Numbered from the stretch's first letter, positions 9,299 to 21,202 are shown. The stretch: 64,000 nt of DNA from Clostridia bacterium (GCA_017541105.1 JAFXZS010000010.1:1-64000); one strand, 5' to 3'. Notes: generated from the letters alone by a model not told the origin. Numbers and translations: made by a program.

Positions 9299-11116
9299 AT
9301 GCATGAAGAATTCGTGATGGGAAATGAGGCCATCGCCCTCGGTGCGCTCGCTGCGGGGGTCAGCCTGGTCTGCGGCTATCCGGGCACGCCTTCCACAGAG
9401 GTACTGGAAACCGTGGCGAAACGCCGCGGAGAAAGTGTCTATGTGGAATGGTCCGTGAATGAGAAAACCGCCATGGAGCTCGCCGGCGGCGCCGCCTACG
9501 CGGGCGCCCGTGCCCTTGTCACCATGAAGCAGATGGGCCTGAATGTCGCTTCCGATCCCCTCATGTGCCTGGAATATATCGGCGTAAAGGGCGGTCTCGT
9601 GGTGCTTGTGGCGGATGATCCCGGCCCCATTTCCTCCCAGACCGAGCAGGACACGCGTTCCTTTGCCGCTTTTTCCAAGGTGCCGCTGCTGGATCCTTCT
9701 TCTGCGGCGGAAGCTTATGAGATGGTGCAGGAAGCGTTTGAACTGTCTGAAAAGTATCAGACACCCGTTTTTCTGCGGCCGACCACCCGGGTTTCCCACG
9801 GATACGCCTCCATCCGCGTAAAGGATCCGGAGGAATACACCGTACACACGCCGGAGGGTTTTGTGAAAGACAGCGGCCGCTGGGTCATTTTCCCCCGCCT
9901 TTCCTTTGCCAATCACCGGAAAATCGAGGTGCGCAACGATCAGCTGAAGGACATCTTCTCTGCCCATCCGCTGAATCGCATTGAGCCGGAAGAAGGCACC
10001 TGTTCCGGGTGCCGCAAAGGCGTGGCTGCCGGCGGCTTCAGCTATACTTATGTGATGGAGGCGCGGGAACAGCTGGGCCGGCTCCGTACCCTGAAAATTT
10101 CCACCCCATTCCCCTTCCCGGAGAAAAAGGCCGTCGAATTCCTTGCCGGGCTGGATGAGGTGCTTTGTGTCGAGGAACTGGACCCGTACATTGAGCGGGA
10201 GCTCATCTTTGTCTGCGGCAAGTACGGGCTGAAAACCAGGATTCTCGGAAAAATGACCGGACATATGCCCCGTTCCGGGGAAAACAGCCGGGATCTTGTC
10301 CTGCAGGCCATGGCCTCCTTTCTGCAGATTTCGCTGCCTGCCGTTCCGGAGGAAACCCCTCCCCCATTGCCGGTCCGTCCGCCGGTGTTGTGCGCCGGCT
10401 GTCCGCACCGCGCTTCTTTCTATGCCGTCAAGCAGGCTATGAAGGGCCGGAAAACAGCCTTCTGCGGCGATATCGGCTGCTACACGCTGGGCAACGCCAT
10501 GCCGCTGGATATGGTGGACACCTGCCTGTGTATGGGGGCCGGCCTGGGGATTGCCCAGAGCCTGAACCGCCTGGAAAAGGACCGCTGCTGCTTTGCCTTT
10601 GTCGGTGATTCCACATTCTTTGCCTCCGCCCTGCCCGGCGTGGTCAATGCCGTATACAACCAGGCGGAGTTCACACTCATCGTTCTGGATAATTCGACCA
10701 CCGCCATGACGGGGCATCAGCCCCATCCCGGCACCGGAAAAACCATGATGGGGCAGGTGGTGGAAAAGGTCAGCATTGAGAATGTTCTCCGGGGGATCGG
10801 CGTCACCGCCGTGGAAACCGTGGATCCGCTGAACCATCCCCTAGCAGTGGAAACCGTTCGCCGTGTCGCGGATCTTCCGGGCGTCAAGGCAATCGTCTTC
10901 CGTTCCCCCTGCGTTGCCCTGTTCCGGGCTTCGTCCCGGGTCACGGTGGATCCGGCCGTCTGCGTCGGCTGTAAAAAATGCATCCGGGAAATCGGTTGCC
11001 CTGCCCTCAGCATCTCGGAAGGCAAAGCTGTCGTCGATCCGGGCCAGTGCAACGGCTGCACCCTGTGCGCGCAGCTGTGCCCCGTGGGAGCGATCGGAGG
11101 TGGAGCCCATGCGTAA
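9299..11116 (+). CDS. iorA: Indolepyruvate:ferredoxin oxidoreductase, alpha subunit
   Basis: Oxidatively decarboxylates aryl pyruvates (from Trp, Phe, Tyr) to aryl-acetyl-CoA, reducing ferredoxin. The product has 605 residues: an N-terminal pyrimidine-binding domain (GNEAIALGALAAGVSLVCGYPGTP), a TPP-binding domain (GDIGCYTLGN; VGDSTFFASALPGVVNAVYN) and a C-terminal 2x[4Fe-4S] ferredoxin (CVGCKKCIREIGC and CNGCTLCAQLCPVG). ATG 9299 was chosen because AAGGA lies 9 bases upstream and the conserved N-terminus begins there; an upstream in-frame start adds 19 unrelated residues. It overlaps iorB by 8 bases. The 9060-9298 divergent gap to tex shows no convincing promoter. Confidence 0.96.
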   Translation: MHEEFVMGNEAIALGALAAGVSLVCGYPGTPSTEVLETVAKRRGESVYVEWSVNEKTAMELAGGAAYAGARALVTMKQMGLNVASDPLMCLEYIGVKGGLVVLVADDPGPISSQTEQDTRSFAAFSKVPLLDPSSAAEAYEMVQEAFELSEKYQTPVFLRPTTRVSHGYASIRVKDPEEYTVHTPEGFVKDSGRWVIFPRLSFANHRKIEVRNDQLKDIFSAHPLNRIEPEEGTCSGCRKGVAAGGFSYTYVMEAREQLGRLRTLKISTPFPFPEKKAVEFLAGLDEVLCVEELDPYIERELIFVCGKYGLKTRILGKMTGHMPRSGENSRDLVLQAMASFLQISLPAVPEETPPPLPVRPPVLCAGCPHRASFYAVKQAMKGRKTAFCGDIGCYTLGNAMPLDMVDTCLCMGAGLGIAQSLNRLEKDRCCFAFVGDSTFFASALPGVVNAVYNQAEFTLIVLDNSTTAMTGHQPHPGTGKTMMGQVVEKVSIENVLRGIGVTAVETVDPLNHPLAVETVRRVADLPGVKAIVFRSPCVALFRASSRVTVDPAVCVGCKKCIREIGCPALSISEGKAVVDPGQCNGCTLCAQLCPVGAIGGGAHA

Positions 11117-11678
11117 GAATATGATTCTCTGCGGCGTCGGCGGACAGGGGACTGTACTGGCCTCCCGCCTGATTTCTTCCGCCGCCATGGCCCGCCGGAT
11201 TCCGGTGCTCTCCGCTGAGACGATCGGAATGGCCCAGCGGGGCGGCAGCGTCTTCAGCCATCTGCGCATGGGAGAAAACCTGTATTCTCCCATGATCGCC
11301 CGGGGCGAAGCGGATCTGATTCTGGGATTTGAGCCCGGGGAAGCGGTCCGGCTGCTGCCCTTCCTGAAGCCGGACGGGCAGATGGTCGTTTCCTCCCGCC
11401 CGGTGATGCCCGTAACCGCCGCGCTGTCCGATACCGGATACCGCGCGGAGGATATGCTGGATTATCTTGCGTCCCGGGTGCCGCGCCTGCTGGTTGTGGA
11501 CGCGGAAAAGGCCCTGCGGGAGGTTGGCTCCCCCAAGGTGCTGAACCTGATCCTGCTGGGAGCGGCCCTGCGCAGCGGCGCCCTGGGGCTGGAAGCGGAG
11601 GACCTGAAGGATGCCGTCCGCCGCCTGATTCCCGAAAAGTTCCACGAGCTGAATTTCCGTGCCCTGGATTATGCCTGA
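11109..11678 (+). CDS. iorB: Indolepyruvate:ferredoxin oxidoreductase, beta subunit
   Basis: A 189-residue gamma/beta-type 2-oxoacid oxidoreductase subunit, beginning MRKNMILCGVGGQGTVLASR, the family signature for this subunit, followed by AETIGMAQRGGSVFSHLRMG. GGAGG lies 8 bases before ATG 11109, and the gene overlaps the iorA stop, which implies translational coupling. Together with IorA it forms the oxygen-sensitive heterodimer. Downstream paaK follows after 63 bases in the same direction. Confidence 0.95.
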   Translation: MRKNMILCGVGGQGTVLASRLISSAAMARRIPVLSAETIGMAQRGGSVFSHLRMGENLYSPMIARGEADLILGFEPGEAVRLLPFLKPDGQMVVSSRPVMPVTAALSDTGYRAEDMLDYLASRVPRLLVVDAEKALREVGSPKVLNLILLGAALRSGALGLEAEDLKDAVRRLIPEKFHELNFRALDYA

Positions 11679-11741
11679 AACGTCCCGGTACGGTCGTGTT
11701 CTCCGGTTCCCGGAAATAAAACAGAAAGAAGGTAAAAAACC

Positions 11742-12977
11742 ATGCGTATTTCCGATCTCCAGATTCAGCAGGTCAACCATCAGATCAGTGCCCTGCTGGC
11801 CGCGGACAACTTCTACGGCAAAAAGCTGAAGGAGGCCGGTGTCTCCTCCGTATCTTCCCCCGAAGAGTTTGAAGCCCTTCCCTTCTCTGAAAAGAGCGAT
11901 CTGCGCGGCGCCTATCCCCTGGGGCTCATGACAGCCCCCGAAGATAAGATCGTCCGCATTCATTCCTCTTCCGGCACCACGGGCCTGCCCGTCATCATTC
12001 CTTACACCGCCAAGGATGTGGAAGATTGGGCCATCATGTTTGCCCGCTGCTTTGAGTTCGCCGGCATTACCAACAGAGACCGCATCCAGATTACCCCCGG
12101 CTACGGCCTGTGGACCGCGGGCATCGGCTTCCAGGCCGGCTGCGAGCGTCTCGGCGCGATGGCCATCCCGATGGGCCCCGGCAATACGGAAAAGCAGCTG
12201 CAGATGATGCAGGATCTGGAATCCACGGTTCTGTGCTCCACCTCTTCCTATGCCCTGCTGCTCTCTGAGGAGATCGAGAAGCGCGGCATCAAAAACAAGA
12301 TTAAGCTGAAAAAGGGTGTCATCGGTTCTGAGCGCTGGAGTGAAAAAATGCGCACCCGCATCTCCGAGTCCCTGGGCATCGAGCTGTACGATATCTACGG
12401 CCTGACGGAGATCTACGGCCCCGGCATCGGCATCAACTGCAAGTACAACACCGGCATGCATTGCTGGGATGATTATCTCTACATCGAGATTATCGATCCG
12501 AAGACCCTCAAGCCCGTCCCGGACGGCGAATTCGGTGAGATCGTCATCACCACACTGGTCAAGGAAGGTGCTCCCCTGATCCGTTACCGCACGCATGACC
12601 TGTCCCGGATCATTCCGGGTGAATGCCCCTGTGGAAGCAAGTTCCCGCGGCTGGACACCATCATGGGCCGGACGGATGATATGATGAAGATCAAGGGCGT
12701 CAATGTCTTCCCCAGCCAGATCGAGGAAATTCTCCAGAAATTCCCGGAAGTCTCCAGCGAATACCAGATCCGCATTTCCCATCTCGACGGCAAGGATACC
12801 ATGCGGATCTACGTGGAAACCAACGGCTCCGTCAACTTCCTGGACCTGGCGGACCGGATCGCCGTCAAGGTCAAGAGCGCGATCGGGTTCACGCCTCTGG
12901 TGAAAGTCGTGGAAAACGGCCTGCTGCCCCGCAGCGAAAAGAAGACCAAGCGCGTCATCGACGAGCGGTACGACTGA
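11742..12977 (+). CDS. paaK: Phenylacetate-CoA ligase family AMP-forming enzyme
   Basis: 411 residues, the compact PaaK size. It has the AMP-binding loop SSSGTTGLPVIIPY (~residues 70-83), the YDIYGLTE motif (~225) and the C-terminal GRTDDMMKIKGVNVFPSQIE segment. It ligates aryl acetates to CoA with ATP giving AMP. Placement behind iorAB matches the arrangement in anaerobes that ferment or synthesise aromatic amino acids: run in reverse, IOR can make aryl pyruvates from aryl acetates activated by this ligase. Exact substrate (phenylacetate, indoleacetate or hydroxyphenylacetate) cannot be read from sequence. Confidence 0.93.
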   Translation: MRISDLQIQQVNHQISALLAADNFYGKKLKEAGVSSVSSPEEFEALPFSEKSDLRGAYPLGLMTAPEDKIVRIHSSSGTTGLPVIIPYTAKDVEDWAIMFARCFEFAGITNRDRIQITPGYGLWTAGIGFQAGCERLGAMAIPMGPGNTEKQLQMMQDLESTVLCSTSSYALLLSEEIEKRGIKNKIKLKKGVIGSERWSEKMRTRISESLGIELYDIYGLTEIYGPGIGINCKYNTGMHCWDDYLYIEIIDPKTLKPVPDGEFGEIVITTLVKEGAPLIRYRTHDLSRIIPGECPCGSKFPRLDTIMGRTDDMMKIKGVNVFPSQIEEILQKFPEVSSEYQIRISHLDGKDTMRIYVETNGSVNFLDLADRIAVKVKSAIGFTPLVKVVENGLLPRSEKKTKRVIDERYD

Positions 12978-12997
12978 TTCTTTTCCCGTCGTACAAA

Positions 12998-13047
12998 ACA
13001 GCACCGGCAATCCGCAACGGGTTGCCGGTGCTGTTATTTTTGTTTTT
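12998..13047. terminator. Bidirectional intrinsic terminator between paaK and gyrA
   Basis: A perfect 13-bp stem (ACAGCACCGGCAA, 12998-13010, pairing with 13022-13034) with an 11-base loop is followed by TATTTTTGTTTTT on the plus strand. On the minus strand the same stem is followed by a short TTTTG. It lies between convergent paaK and gyrA and touches the gyrA stop codon. Confidence 0.85.
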
Positions 13048-15577
13048 ACAGGTTGGGATCCTCCGCGGCGGGAACTTCCGGTTCGGGTGCTCCTGTTTCA
13101 GCGGCTTCCGTGCCGGCGGTTTCTGCTCCGGCGGTTTCCGGCGCTTCCTCTTCTTCCTTTTCTGCGCGGCATACGCCGACCACCGTGCTGCCTTCGCTCA
13201 GCCGCATGATCCGAACGCCCTGGGTGCTTCTGCCGCACAGGCGGACGTCCGCGGCCCGGGCCCGGATAATCGTGCCGTCGTCGGTAATCAGCAGGATATC
13301 CTCATCCTCATGAACAAACATCATTGCGGCCAGATCGCCGGTCTTGTCGGTCAGCTGCATGGCCTTGATTCCCATGCCGGCACGGCCCTGTTCCCGGTAT
13401 TCTTCCGGATCGGTCCGTTTCCCGTAGCCGAGGGTCGTAATGGCCAGCACCGTGGTCTCCGGTTCCACCGCTGCGATGTCGATGACCTCGTCGCCTTCCT
13501 GAAGGCGGATGGACCGTACGCCGATCGAATTCCGGCCCACATTCCGCACATGCTTCTCATTGAAGCGGATGCACTTCCCCTTGCGGGTCGCCAGCAGCAT
13601 TTCGTCTTCCCCGCTGCTCAGCCGTACGCCGATCAGTTCGTCTCCTTCACGCAGGGCAATGGCGATCAGTCCGTTCTTCCGCAGGTTGCGGAACTCATCC
13701 AGTGCCGTCTTCTTGATCATGCCGCCCCGGGTTGCCATCACCAGATTGTAGTCTCTGTCGGCTTCCCTGGGCATCGGCAGCATGGTGGAGACCTTCTCTC
13801 CGCCGGCAATCTGCAGCAGGTTGATAATGGCAGTGCCCCTCGCCTGGCGCCCGGCCTCGGGAATCTGGTAGCACTTCAGGCTGAAGACGCGGCCCGTATT
13901 GGTGAAGAACATGATCTCCTGATGCGTGCTGGTCACAAACATCTGGGTGGTATAGTCCGTTTCCTTGACGTTCATGCCGCTGACGCCCCGGCCGCCCCGG
14001 TGCTGCGCCCGGTACACGGAAGAGGAGACCCGCTTCACATATCCTTCGTGGGTCATCGTCACGACCATGTTTTCTTCCTGGATCAGGTCTTCGATATCAA
14101 TATCGTCCTCCGCGATCGTCAGTTCGCTGCGGCGTTCATCCCCGTATTTATCCCGGATCTCGCCGATCTCGGTCTTGATCACGTCCATCAGCAGATGCTC
14201 ATCCGCCAGGATTGCGGTCAGCCTCGCGATGGCCTCCTCCAGTTCCTGGTATTCCTCCTGAAGCTTTTCCCGTTCCAATCCGGTCAGGCGGGCAAGCCGC
14301 ATATCCAGAATGGCCTGGGCCTGTTTGTCCGTGAATTCAAAGCGCAGCATCAGGGCTTCCTTCGCGGTGACGGTATCCTTGCTGGCCCGGATAATGGCCA
14401 CGATCTCATCGATGTTGTCCAGGGCCTTCAGCAGGCCTTCCAAAATATGTGCCCGGTTCTGGGCTTTGTTCAGTTCAAACTTTGTCCGCCGGGTCACAAC
14501 ATCCTTCTGGTGTTCCAGATAATAGTAGATGATCTCCCGCAGATTCAGCACCCGGGGCTTCCCGTTGACCAGCGCCAGCATGTTGGCGCCGAAGTTTTCC
14601 TGCAGCGGGGTATGCTTGTAAAGCATATTCAGCACGACCTGCGGCTGAACATCCTTTTTCAGCTCAATCACGATCCGCATACCCTGCCGGTCGTTGGATT
14701 CATCCCGGATGTCGCTGATGCCCTCGACCTTCTTCTCATGCACCAGATCCGCAATTTTCTTTACCAGAACCGATTTGTTGACCTGGTATGGGATCTCCGT
14801 CACGATAATGCGGCTGCGCCCGGCACCCATTTCCTCGACGTTTGTCCGTGCCCGGACAGTGATCCGGCCATGCCCGGTCTGATAAGCCTGCCGGATGCCG
14901 CTGTAGCCCATAATCAGGCCGCCTGTGGGAAAATCCGGGCCCTTGATATGCTGCATCAGATCTTCAACCGTGCACTCCGGATTGTCAATCATGCAGATGA
15001 CACCGTTAATGACTTCTCTCAGGTTGTGGGGCGGAATGTTTGTCGCCATACCGACGGCGATGCCGCTCGAACCGTTGACCAGCAGGTTCGGAAAGCGTGC
15101 CGGAAGCACGGAAGGCTGCTGAAGCGTTTCGTCAAAGTTGGGATAAAAATCCACCGTATCCTTGTCGATCCCGTCCAGCAGGTGCATTGTCAGCTTCTGA
15201 AGGCGGGCTTCCGTATAACGCATGGCTGCCGCGCCGTCCCCGTCCACGCTGCCGAAATTGCCCTGTCCCTCGATCAGCGGATAACGGATGTTGAAGGGCT
15301 GGGCCAGGCGAACCATAGCATCGTATACGGAAGAATCTCCATGAGGATGGAATTTACCGAGTACGTCGCCGACCACGCGGGCGCTTTTGCGTGTGGGTTT
15401 GTCCGGCGTCATGCTCAGCTCTTCGGACATATCGTACAGAATCCGCCGGTGCACCGGCTTCAGTCCGTCGCGCACATCCGGCAGCGCCCGGTCCACAATC
15501 ACCGCCATGGCATAGGCGATGAAACTCTTTTTCATTTCCTGCTCCAGGTTTACCGGAATCAGTCTGTCCTGAATCAT
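13046..15577 (-). CDS. gyrA: DNA gyrase subunit A
   Basis: 843 residues. The winged-helix/tower part has the catalytic Tyr at residue 121 ([11 protein letters not shown]). The quinolone-determining segment reads [13 protein letters not shown], with Ser82 and Asp86 (equivalent to E. coli Ser83 and Asp87) both wild-type. A GyrA-box-like QHRGGRG near residue 525 and the beta-pinwheel CTD support GyrA rather than ParC. The C-terminus ends in an acidic tail rich in Glu, Ala and Pro, a common autoregulatory tail. AGGAG lies 7 bases before ATG 15577. It follows gyrB across a 179-base gap that contains duplicated gyrB ends. Confidence 0.97.
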   Translation of the reverse strand: MIQDRLIPVNLEQEMKKSFIAYAMAVIVDRALPDVRDGLKPVHRRILYDMSEELSMTPDKPTRKSARVVGDVLGKFHPHGDSSVYDAMVRLAQPFNIRYPLIEGQGNFGSVDGDGAAAMRYTEARLQKLTMHLLDGIDKDTVDFYPNFDETLQQPSVLPARFPNLLVNGSSGIAVGMATNIPPHNLREVINGVICMIDNPECTVEDLMQHIKGPDFPTGGLIMGYSGIRQAYQTGHGRITVRARTNVEEMGAGRSRIIVTEIPYQVNKSVLVKKIADLVHEKKVEGISDIRDESNDRQGMRIVIELKKDVQPQVVLNMLYKHTPLQENFGANMLALVNGKPRVLNLREIIYYYLEHQKDVVTRRTKFELNKAQNRAHILEGLLKALDNIDEIVAIIRASKDTVTAKEALMLRFEFTDKQAQAILDMRLARLTGLEREKLQEEYQELEEAIARLTAILADEHLLMDVIKTEIGEIRDKYGDERRSELTIAEDDIDIEDLIQEENMVVTMTHEGYVKRVSSSVYRAQHRGGRGVSGMNVKETDYTTQMFVTSTHQEIMFFTNTGRVFSLKCYQIPEAGRQARGTAIINLLQIAGGEKVSTMLPMPREADRDYNLVMATRGGMIKKTALDEFRNLRKNGLIAIALREGDELIGVRLSSGEDEMLLATRKGKCIRFNEKHVRNVGRNSIGVRSIRLQEGDEVIDIAAVEPETTVLAITTLGYGKRTDPEEYREQGRAGMGIKAMQLTDKTGDLAAMMFVHEDEDILLITDDGTIIRARAADVRLCGRSTQGVRIMRLSEGSTVVGVCRAEKEEEEAPETAGAETAGTEAAETGAPEPEVPAAEDPNL

Positions 15578-15649
15578 CTTTCTTCTCCTGCACTTGCGTT
15601 ATACATCCGGTTTTTTCACCGGATCTGATTGATTTTCCCCGAAGGAGGT

Positions 15650-15676
15650 CCGGAGGGCGATCGGAAAGCCCTCCGG
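15650..15676 (-). other. Hairpin of the gyrB tail unit, distal copy
   Basis: CCGGAGGGC (15650-15658), loop 15659-15667, GCCCTCCGG (15668-15676): a perfect 9-bp stem without a T-tract, so more likely an RNA stability or processing structure than a terminator. Confidence 0.8.
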
Positions 15677-15728
15677 GTCATACATCAGAGTCCCTGACCA
15701 GGTCTGATTGATTCTCCCCGAAGGAGGT

Positions 15729-15755
15729 CCGGAGGGCGATCGGAAAGCCCTCCGG
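15729..15755 (-). other. Hairpin directly after the gyrB stop
   Basis: CCGGAGGGC (15729-15737), loop 15738-15746, GCCCTCCGG (15747-15755), one base from the gyrB stop. Same stem and loop as the distal copy 79 bases away. Confidence 0.8.
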
Positions 15756-15756
15756 G

Positions 15757-17772
<2,016 letters not shown>

Positions 17773-17843
17773 TTAAACGGTCGTTTTCCGGCCGTTCGTG
17801 AAATCCTTCAAGCCTTGAAAATCAAAGCGTACAGGACTTTATT

Positions 17844-17852
17844 ATTATACCA
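17844..17852 (-). promoter_or_regulatory. Extended -10 promoter of gyrB-gyrA
   Basis: The minus strand reads TGGTATAATAATAAAG; TATAAT occupies 17844-17849 with TG one base before it. No good -35 is visible. The leader to the gyrB ATG is about 110 bases. Confidence 0.55.
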
Positions 17853-17963
17853 TTTTTTGCTTCTGAAAGGAAGTGTTTCGAAAAATTTTCTTTCCTATAT
17901 ATACGTACATGTTCTTGCGGAAAGCGCCTCACATAAAAAAAGGGTGCACCGGAAAACCGGTTC

Positions 17964-17972
17964 TGGTATAAT
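17964..17972 (+). promoter_or_regulatory. Extended -10 promoter of the carrier gene
   Basis: TGGTATAAT (TG at 17964-17965, TATAAT at 17967-17972), 43 bases before the ATG at 18016. The gap 17728-18015 holds this and the divergent gyrB promoter and otherwise no gene. Confidence 0.6.
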
Positions 17973-18015
17973 GATTTTTGTATCGGCAATTCCATTCCCG
18001 AAGGGAGCGGTTCGT

Positions 18016-18963
18016 ATGCTTGAAAGCTTCATGGTCGCGCTCAACGCGGTGGCTCCTTTCCTGATTCTGCTGGGCATTGGCTTCCTGTCCGTCCGCGCAG
18101 GCTGGACGGACCGGGCTTTCATGACCCGGCTGAATGCTCTGAACTACAGGCTTTTCTTTCCTTTTCTGATGTTCAACAACATCTATAATGCCCGGCCGGA
18201 GGATATGCCCTCTCTGAAGCTGATCCTCACCGGGGTTTTTTCAGTTCTCGCGCTGATCCTGCTGCTGATGCTGCTGGTGCCTCGTTTCGTGAAGGAGAAT
18301 CCCCGCCGGGGTGTCATCATCCAGGCTGTTTTCCGCAGCAATTTCATCATCTACGGCATCCCGCTGACGACCTATGTCTTTGGAGCGGAGCGTTCTTCGG
18401 TCTGCGGCATGATGGTGCTGATCATGGTTTCCCTGTTCAACGCCTCCGCCGTCGTTGTGCTGGAGCTCTTTCGGGAAGGCGGCAGAGTCCGCCTGCGGCC
18501 GCTGCTGACGGGCCTTGTGAAGAATCCTCTGCTCCAGGGTTGTGTCGTCGGTCTCCTGTGCTATCTGCTGAATATCCGCCTGCCGGATTTTCTGGCCTCT
18601 CCCGTGGCATCGCTGGCCGGTCTGGCCACAACCCTGGCCATGGTCGTTCTCGGTGCCAATCTGGTCTTCAGCGAACTGAAAAAGAACCGCGGAGCGATTA
18701 CCGCGGTTCTGCTGATCCGTCTGATCCTGCTGCCTCTGATCATGGTGCCCCTGGGCTGGCTGATTGGCCTGCGGGGCGTGGAGCTCTTTCTGATCCTGAT
18801 GATCTTCGGGACGCCGGTAGCCACTTCCTCCTATCCCATGGCCGAAAACATGGGCGGAGACGGCCAGCTGGCGGGGCAGCTGGTCTTTGTCAGTACGGTC
18901 GCCTCTCTGGGCACGATTTTCCTGTTTATATTCGCCATGTCCCGTCTGGGGCTGCTGGCCTGA
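18016..18963 (+). CDS. Auxin efflux carrier (AEC) family transporter
   Basis: A 315-residue, very hydrophobic protein with about ten membrane segments in the AEC/BASS-like arrangement: VAPFLILLGIGFLSVRAGW at the N-terminus, RLFFPFLMFNNI, then FRSNFIIYGIPLTTYVFG, and the conserved C-terminal GTPVATSSYPMAENMGGDG. AEC members export or import organic acids such as malate; the substrate here is unknown. Start ATG 18016 follows AAGGGAG at about 9 bases. The gene is monocistronic and ends one base from the convergent ATPase stop, with no terminator between. Confidence 0.9.
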   Translation: MLESFMVALNAVAPFLILLGIGFLSVRAGWTDRAFMTRLNALNYRLFFPFLMFNNIYNARPEDMPSLKLILTGVFSVLALILLLMLLVPRFVKENPRRGVIIQAVFRSNFIIYGIPLTTYVFGAERSSVCGMMVLIMVSLFNASAVVVLELFREGGRVRLRPLLTGLVKNPLLQGCVVGLLCYLLNIRLPDFLASPVASLAGLATTLAMVVLGANLVFSELKKNRGAITAVLLIRLILLPLIMVPLGWLIGLRGVELFLILMIFGTPVATSSYPMAENMGGDGQLAGQLVFVSTVASLGTIFLFIFAMSRLGLLA

Positions 18964-18964
18964 C

Positions 18965-20035
18965 TTACAGGACTTCTTCCGTCTCCCCGTCAAAGAAATA
19001 CATACTTTCCCATGGAATAAAGAAGGTCAGCGGCGCGTCTGTTTCAGGGGTATCGTGGCTGTCCACTTTCAGGATCGACTGTTGTTCCCCGGAAGTGATA
19101 TAGACGTTCGTATTGTCCCCCAGCATCTCTGTCAGTTCTACCCGGCAGTCGATCCGGGAAGCGTCTTTCTGTTCCGCCAGGGTCACTGCCTCCGGCCGGA
19201 AACCGAAGACCACGCTCCGGCCCTCCTGTGCCGCCAGATCCGGCCGCACCCCGGTCAGGTCCACCCGCTGATCCCCAAACAGAATGCCGCTGTTCTGAAT
19301 CGTACCCCTTACGAAATTCATGGGAGGTTCCCCGATGAAACCGGCCACAAAGACATTGGACGGTCTGAAATACAATTCGTAGGGGGTTCCTACCTGTTGA
19401 ATATACCCGTCCTTCATCACCACGATCCGGTCTGCCAGGGTCATGGCTTCCGTCTGGTCATGTGTAACATAGATGGTGGTAGCCCCGGTTTCCCGGTGAA
19501 TCTGGGCAATTTCTCCGCGCATGGTCACCCGCTGCTTGGCATCCAGGTTACTCAGCGGCTCGTCCATCAGGAAGATGCCCACCTTACGGATCAGTGCCCT
19601 GCCGATGGCCACCCGCTGCCGTTGTCCTCCGGACAGGGCCCGGGGCAGCCGGTCCAGGTAATCCGTCAGGCCGAGAATCTGCGCGGTCTTTTTTACCCGC
19701 TCCTCGATGATATCCTCGTCGACCCCCTGGAGCGTCAGTCCGAAGGCAATGTTGTCGAACACCGTCATCTGCGGATACAGCGCATAACTCTGAAACACCA
19801 TGGCCACTTCCCGCTCCCGGGGGCTCTTTTCGTTCGCCCGTTCCCCGTTGATCAGGAATTCTCCGCTGGAAATGCTCTCCAGCCCGGCGATCATCCGCAG
19901 GGTTGTGGATTTCCCGCAGCCGGAAGGCCCGACAAATACGACAAACTCTCCCTTTTCGATTTCCAGGTTGAAGTGATGCACCGCATGGAATCCGTTCGGG
20001 TAGATTTTGTTGATATTCTTCAGCGTAATATACAT
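18965..20035 (-). CDS. UgpC/MsmX-type sugar ABC transporter ATPase (second copy)
   Basis: 356 residues. ABC domain with Walker A GPSGCGKST (~residue 38), Q-loop, signature LSGGQRQRVAIG, Walker B GIFLMDEPLSNLD and the switch His in YVTHDQTEAM, followed by a TOBE/MOP C-terminal domain (~240-356) typical of carbohydrate importer ATPases. It is the last gene of the pectin transport unit, 33 bases behind the GH105 gene with GGAGG ten bases before its ATG. A second ATPase of the same class lies at 22405-23481 in the same unit; the two are clearly related but not near-identical. Confidence 0.94.
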   Translation of the reverse strand: MYITLKNINKIYPNGFHAVHHFNLEIEKGEFVVFVGPSGCGKSTTLRMIAGLESISSGEFLINGERANEKSPREREVAMVFQSYALYPQMTVFDNIAFGLTLQGVDEDIIEERVKKTAQILGLTDYLDRLPRALSGGQRQRVAIGRALIRKVGIFLMDEPLSNLDAKQRVTMRGEIAQIHRETGATTIYVTHDQTEAMTLADRIVVMKDGYIQQVGTPYELYFRPSNVFVAGFIGEPPMNFVRGTIQNSGILFGDQRVDLTGVRPDLAAQEGRSVVFGFRPEAVTLAEQKDASRIDCRVELTEMLGDNTNVYITSGEQQSILKVDSHDTPETDAPLTFFIPWESMYFFDGETEEVL

Positions 20036-20068
20036 CAGGCCCAGGCCTCCTCCACGTTTTTCCCGGTT

Positions 20069-21199
20069 TTATTCCGCCGCGCGCCGGATCTCCGTATAGC
20101 ACAGCACGAACGGCGCCGCGCCCTTCGCGTCATTGGAAACCACCGGTTCGGAAATATAGTATTCGTAGGAACCGTCCCGCCGGCGCTTGTTCTCCGGTCC
20201 CAGTCCCGCCACCAGACAGATATTCTCCAGTTCAATCATTCCGTCCCGAACCTTCAGGAAATGCTCCTGAATACCCCTGAAAGTCTTCCTGCCGCGTGCC
20301 CGGTAGGATTCCTCCAGCACGCCCAGCCGGGCTCCCTTCATCATGGCGCATGCCACCATGGCGCTGCCGCTGGTCTCCAGGTAGTTTCCTTTCCGGCCTC
20401 CCTGATCCATGACCTGCCAGTACATCCCGGTTTCCGGATCGGCAAAGGCGGCAAGGCTTGCCATCAGTTCCCGGAAGAAGGATACCAGCTCCTTCCGCTC
20501 CGGCCTGTCCTCCGGCAGGATCTCCGTCAGGTCTGCCAGCGCCAGGCTGTACCAGCCGATCGCCCGCAGCCAGAAATTCCGGCTCAGCCCTGTCTCCGGA
20601 TCTGCCCAGAATGCCTTCCGGCTGCTGTCATACCCGTGGTAATACAGGCCGGTTTTCGGGTCCCGCATCCGATCATGCACCACCCGGATCTGGCGGAGAA
20701 TATCGCTGTAATCCCCCTGCCCGAAGGTTTTCTCATACAGGGCAAGATACGGCAGCGCCATATAGGTGCCGTCCAGCCATACCTGGTTGGGATAAATCGC
20801 TTTATGCCAGAAGTTGCCCTCCGGCGTCCGGGGCTGCGCCATCAGTTCCCGGTGCAGCAGTTCCGCTGCCTTCCGGTATTTTGCCCTGCCGGTTTCCTCC
20901 GCCATGCGGAAAAGGATGCGGCCTTCGTTGATATCGTCCAGAGCCCGGTTCTGCGGCTTATATGTCAGGATGCTGCCGTCTTCCTGCACAAAACAGTCCG
21001 CCACCCGCTCAACAAATTCCAGATACCGCCGGTCTCCGGTAATATCCGTCATGGCAGTCAGCGCGGTCAGCATGCAGCCGTCAATATAGTTCCAGCTGAC
21101 ATCCCGTCCCTCCCGGATCTTTTCCAGGTTCCAGGCGGTTCTCCGGGGTGTGCTGCGCCGGATCAGCTCCAGGATATACTGTTCTGTCTGCTCGTGCAT
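20069..21199 (-). CDS. GH105 unsaturated rhamnogalacturonyl/glucuronyl hydrolase
   Basis: 376 residues, normal for YteR/YesR. The (alpha/alpha)6 barrel features include the catalytic-Asp motif QVWLDGTYMALPYLALYE (~residue 150; YteR Asp143 equivalent), HGYDSSRKAFWADPETGLS and FWLRAIGWYSLALADL. These enzymes release the unsaturated uronic acid (4-deoxy-hexenuronate) left at the non-reducing end by pectate or rhamnogalacturonan lyases, feeding KduI/KduD. No signal peptide, so it acts on imported oligomers in the cytoplasm. GAGG precedes ATG 21199. It is embedded in the transporter unit. Confidence 0.93.
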   Translation of the reverse strand: MHEQTEQYILELIRRSTPRRTAWNLEKIREGRDVSWNYIDGCMLTALTAMTDITGDRRYLEFVERVADCFVQEDGSILTYKPQNRALDDINEGRILFRMAEETGRAKYRKAAELLHRELMAQPRTPEGNFWHKAIYPNQVWLDGTYMALPYLALYEKTFGQGDYSDILRQIRVVHDRMRDPKTGLYYHGYDSSRKAFWADPETGLSRNFWLRAIGWYSLALADLTEILPEDRPERKELVSFFRELMASLAAFADPETGMYWQVMDQGGRKGNYLETSGSAMVACAMMKGARLGVLEESYRARGRKTFRGIQEHFLKVRDGMIELENICLVAGLGPENKRRRDGSYEYYISEPVVSNDAKGAAPFVLCYTEIRRAAE

Positions 21200-21202
21200 G
21201 CT

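Noticed and set aside
13046-15577. Quinolone resistance substitution in gyrA
   Set aside because: The key positions (Ser82 and Asp86, E. coli 83 and 87) are wild type.
13022-15628. 868-codon plus-strand frame opposite gyrA
   Set aside because: Shadow of gyrA.
15650-15755. Rho-independent terminators after gyrB
   Set aside because: Stems are strong but no T-run follows on the minus strand, and gyrA must be read through or have its own promoter.
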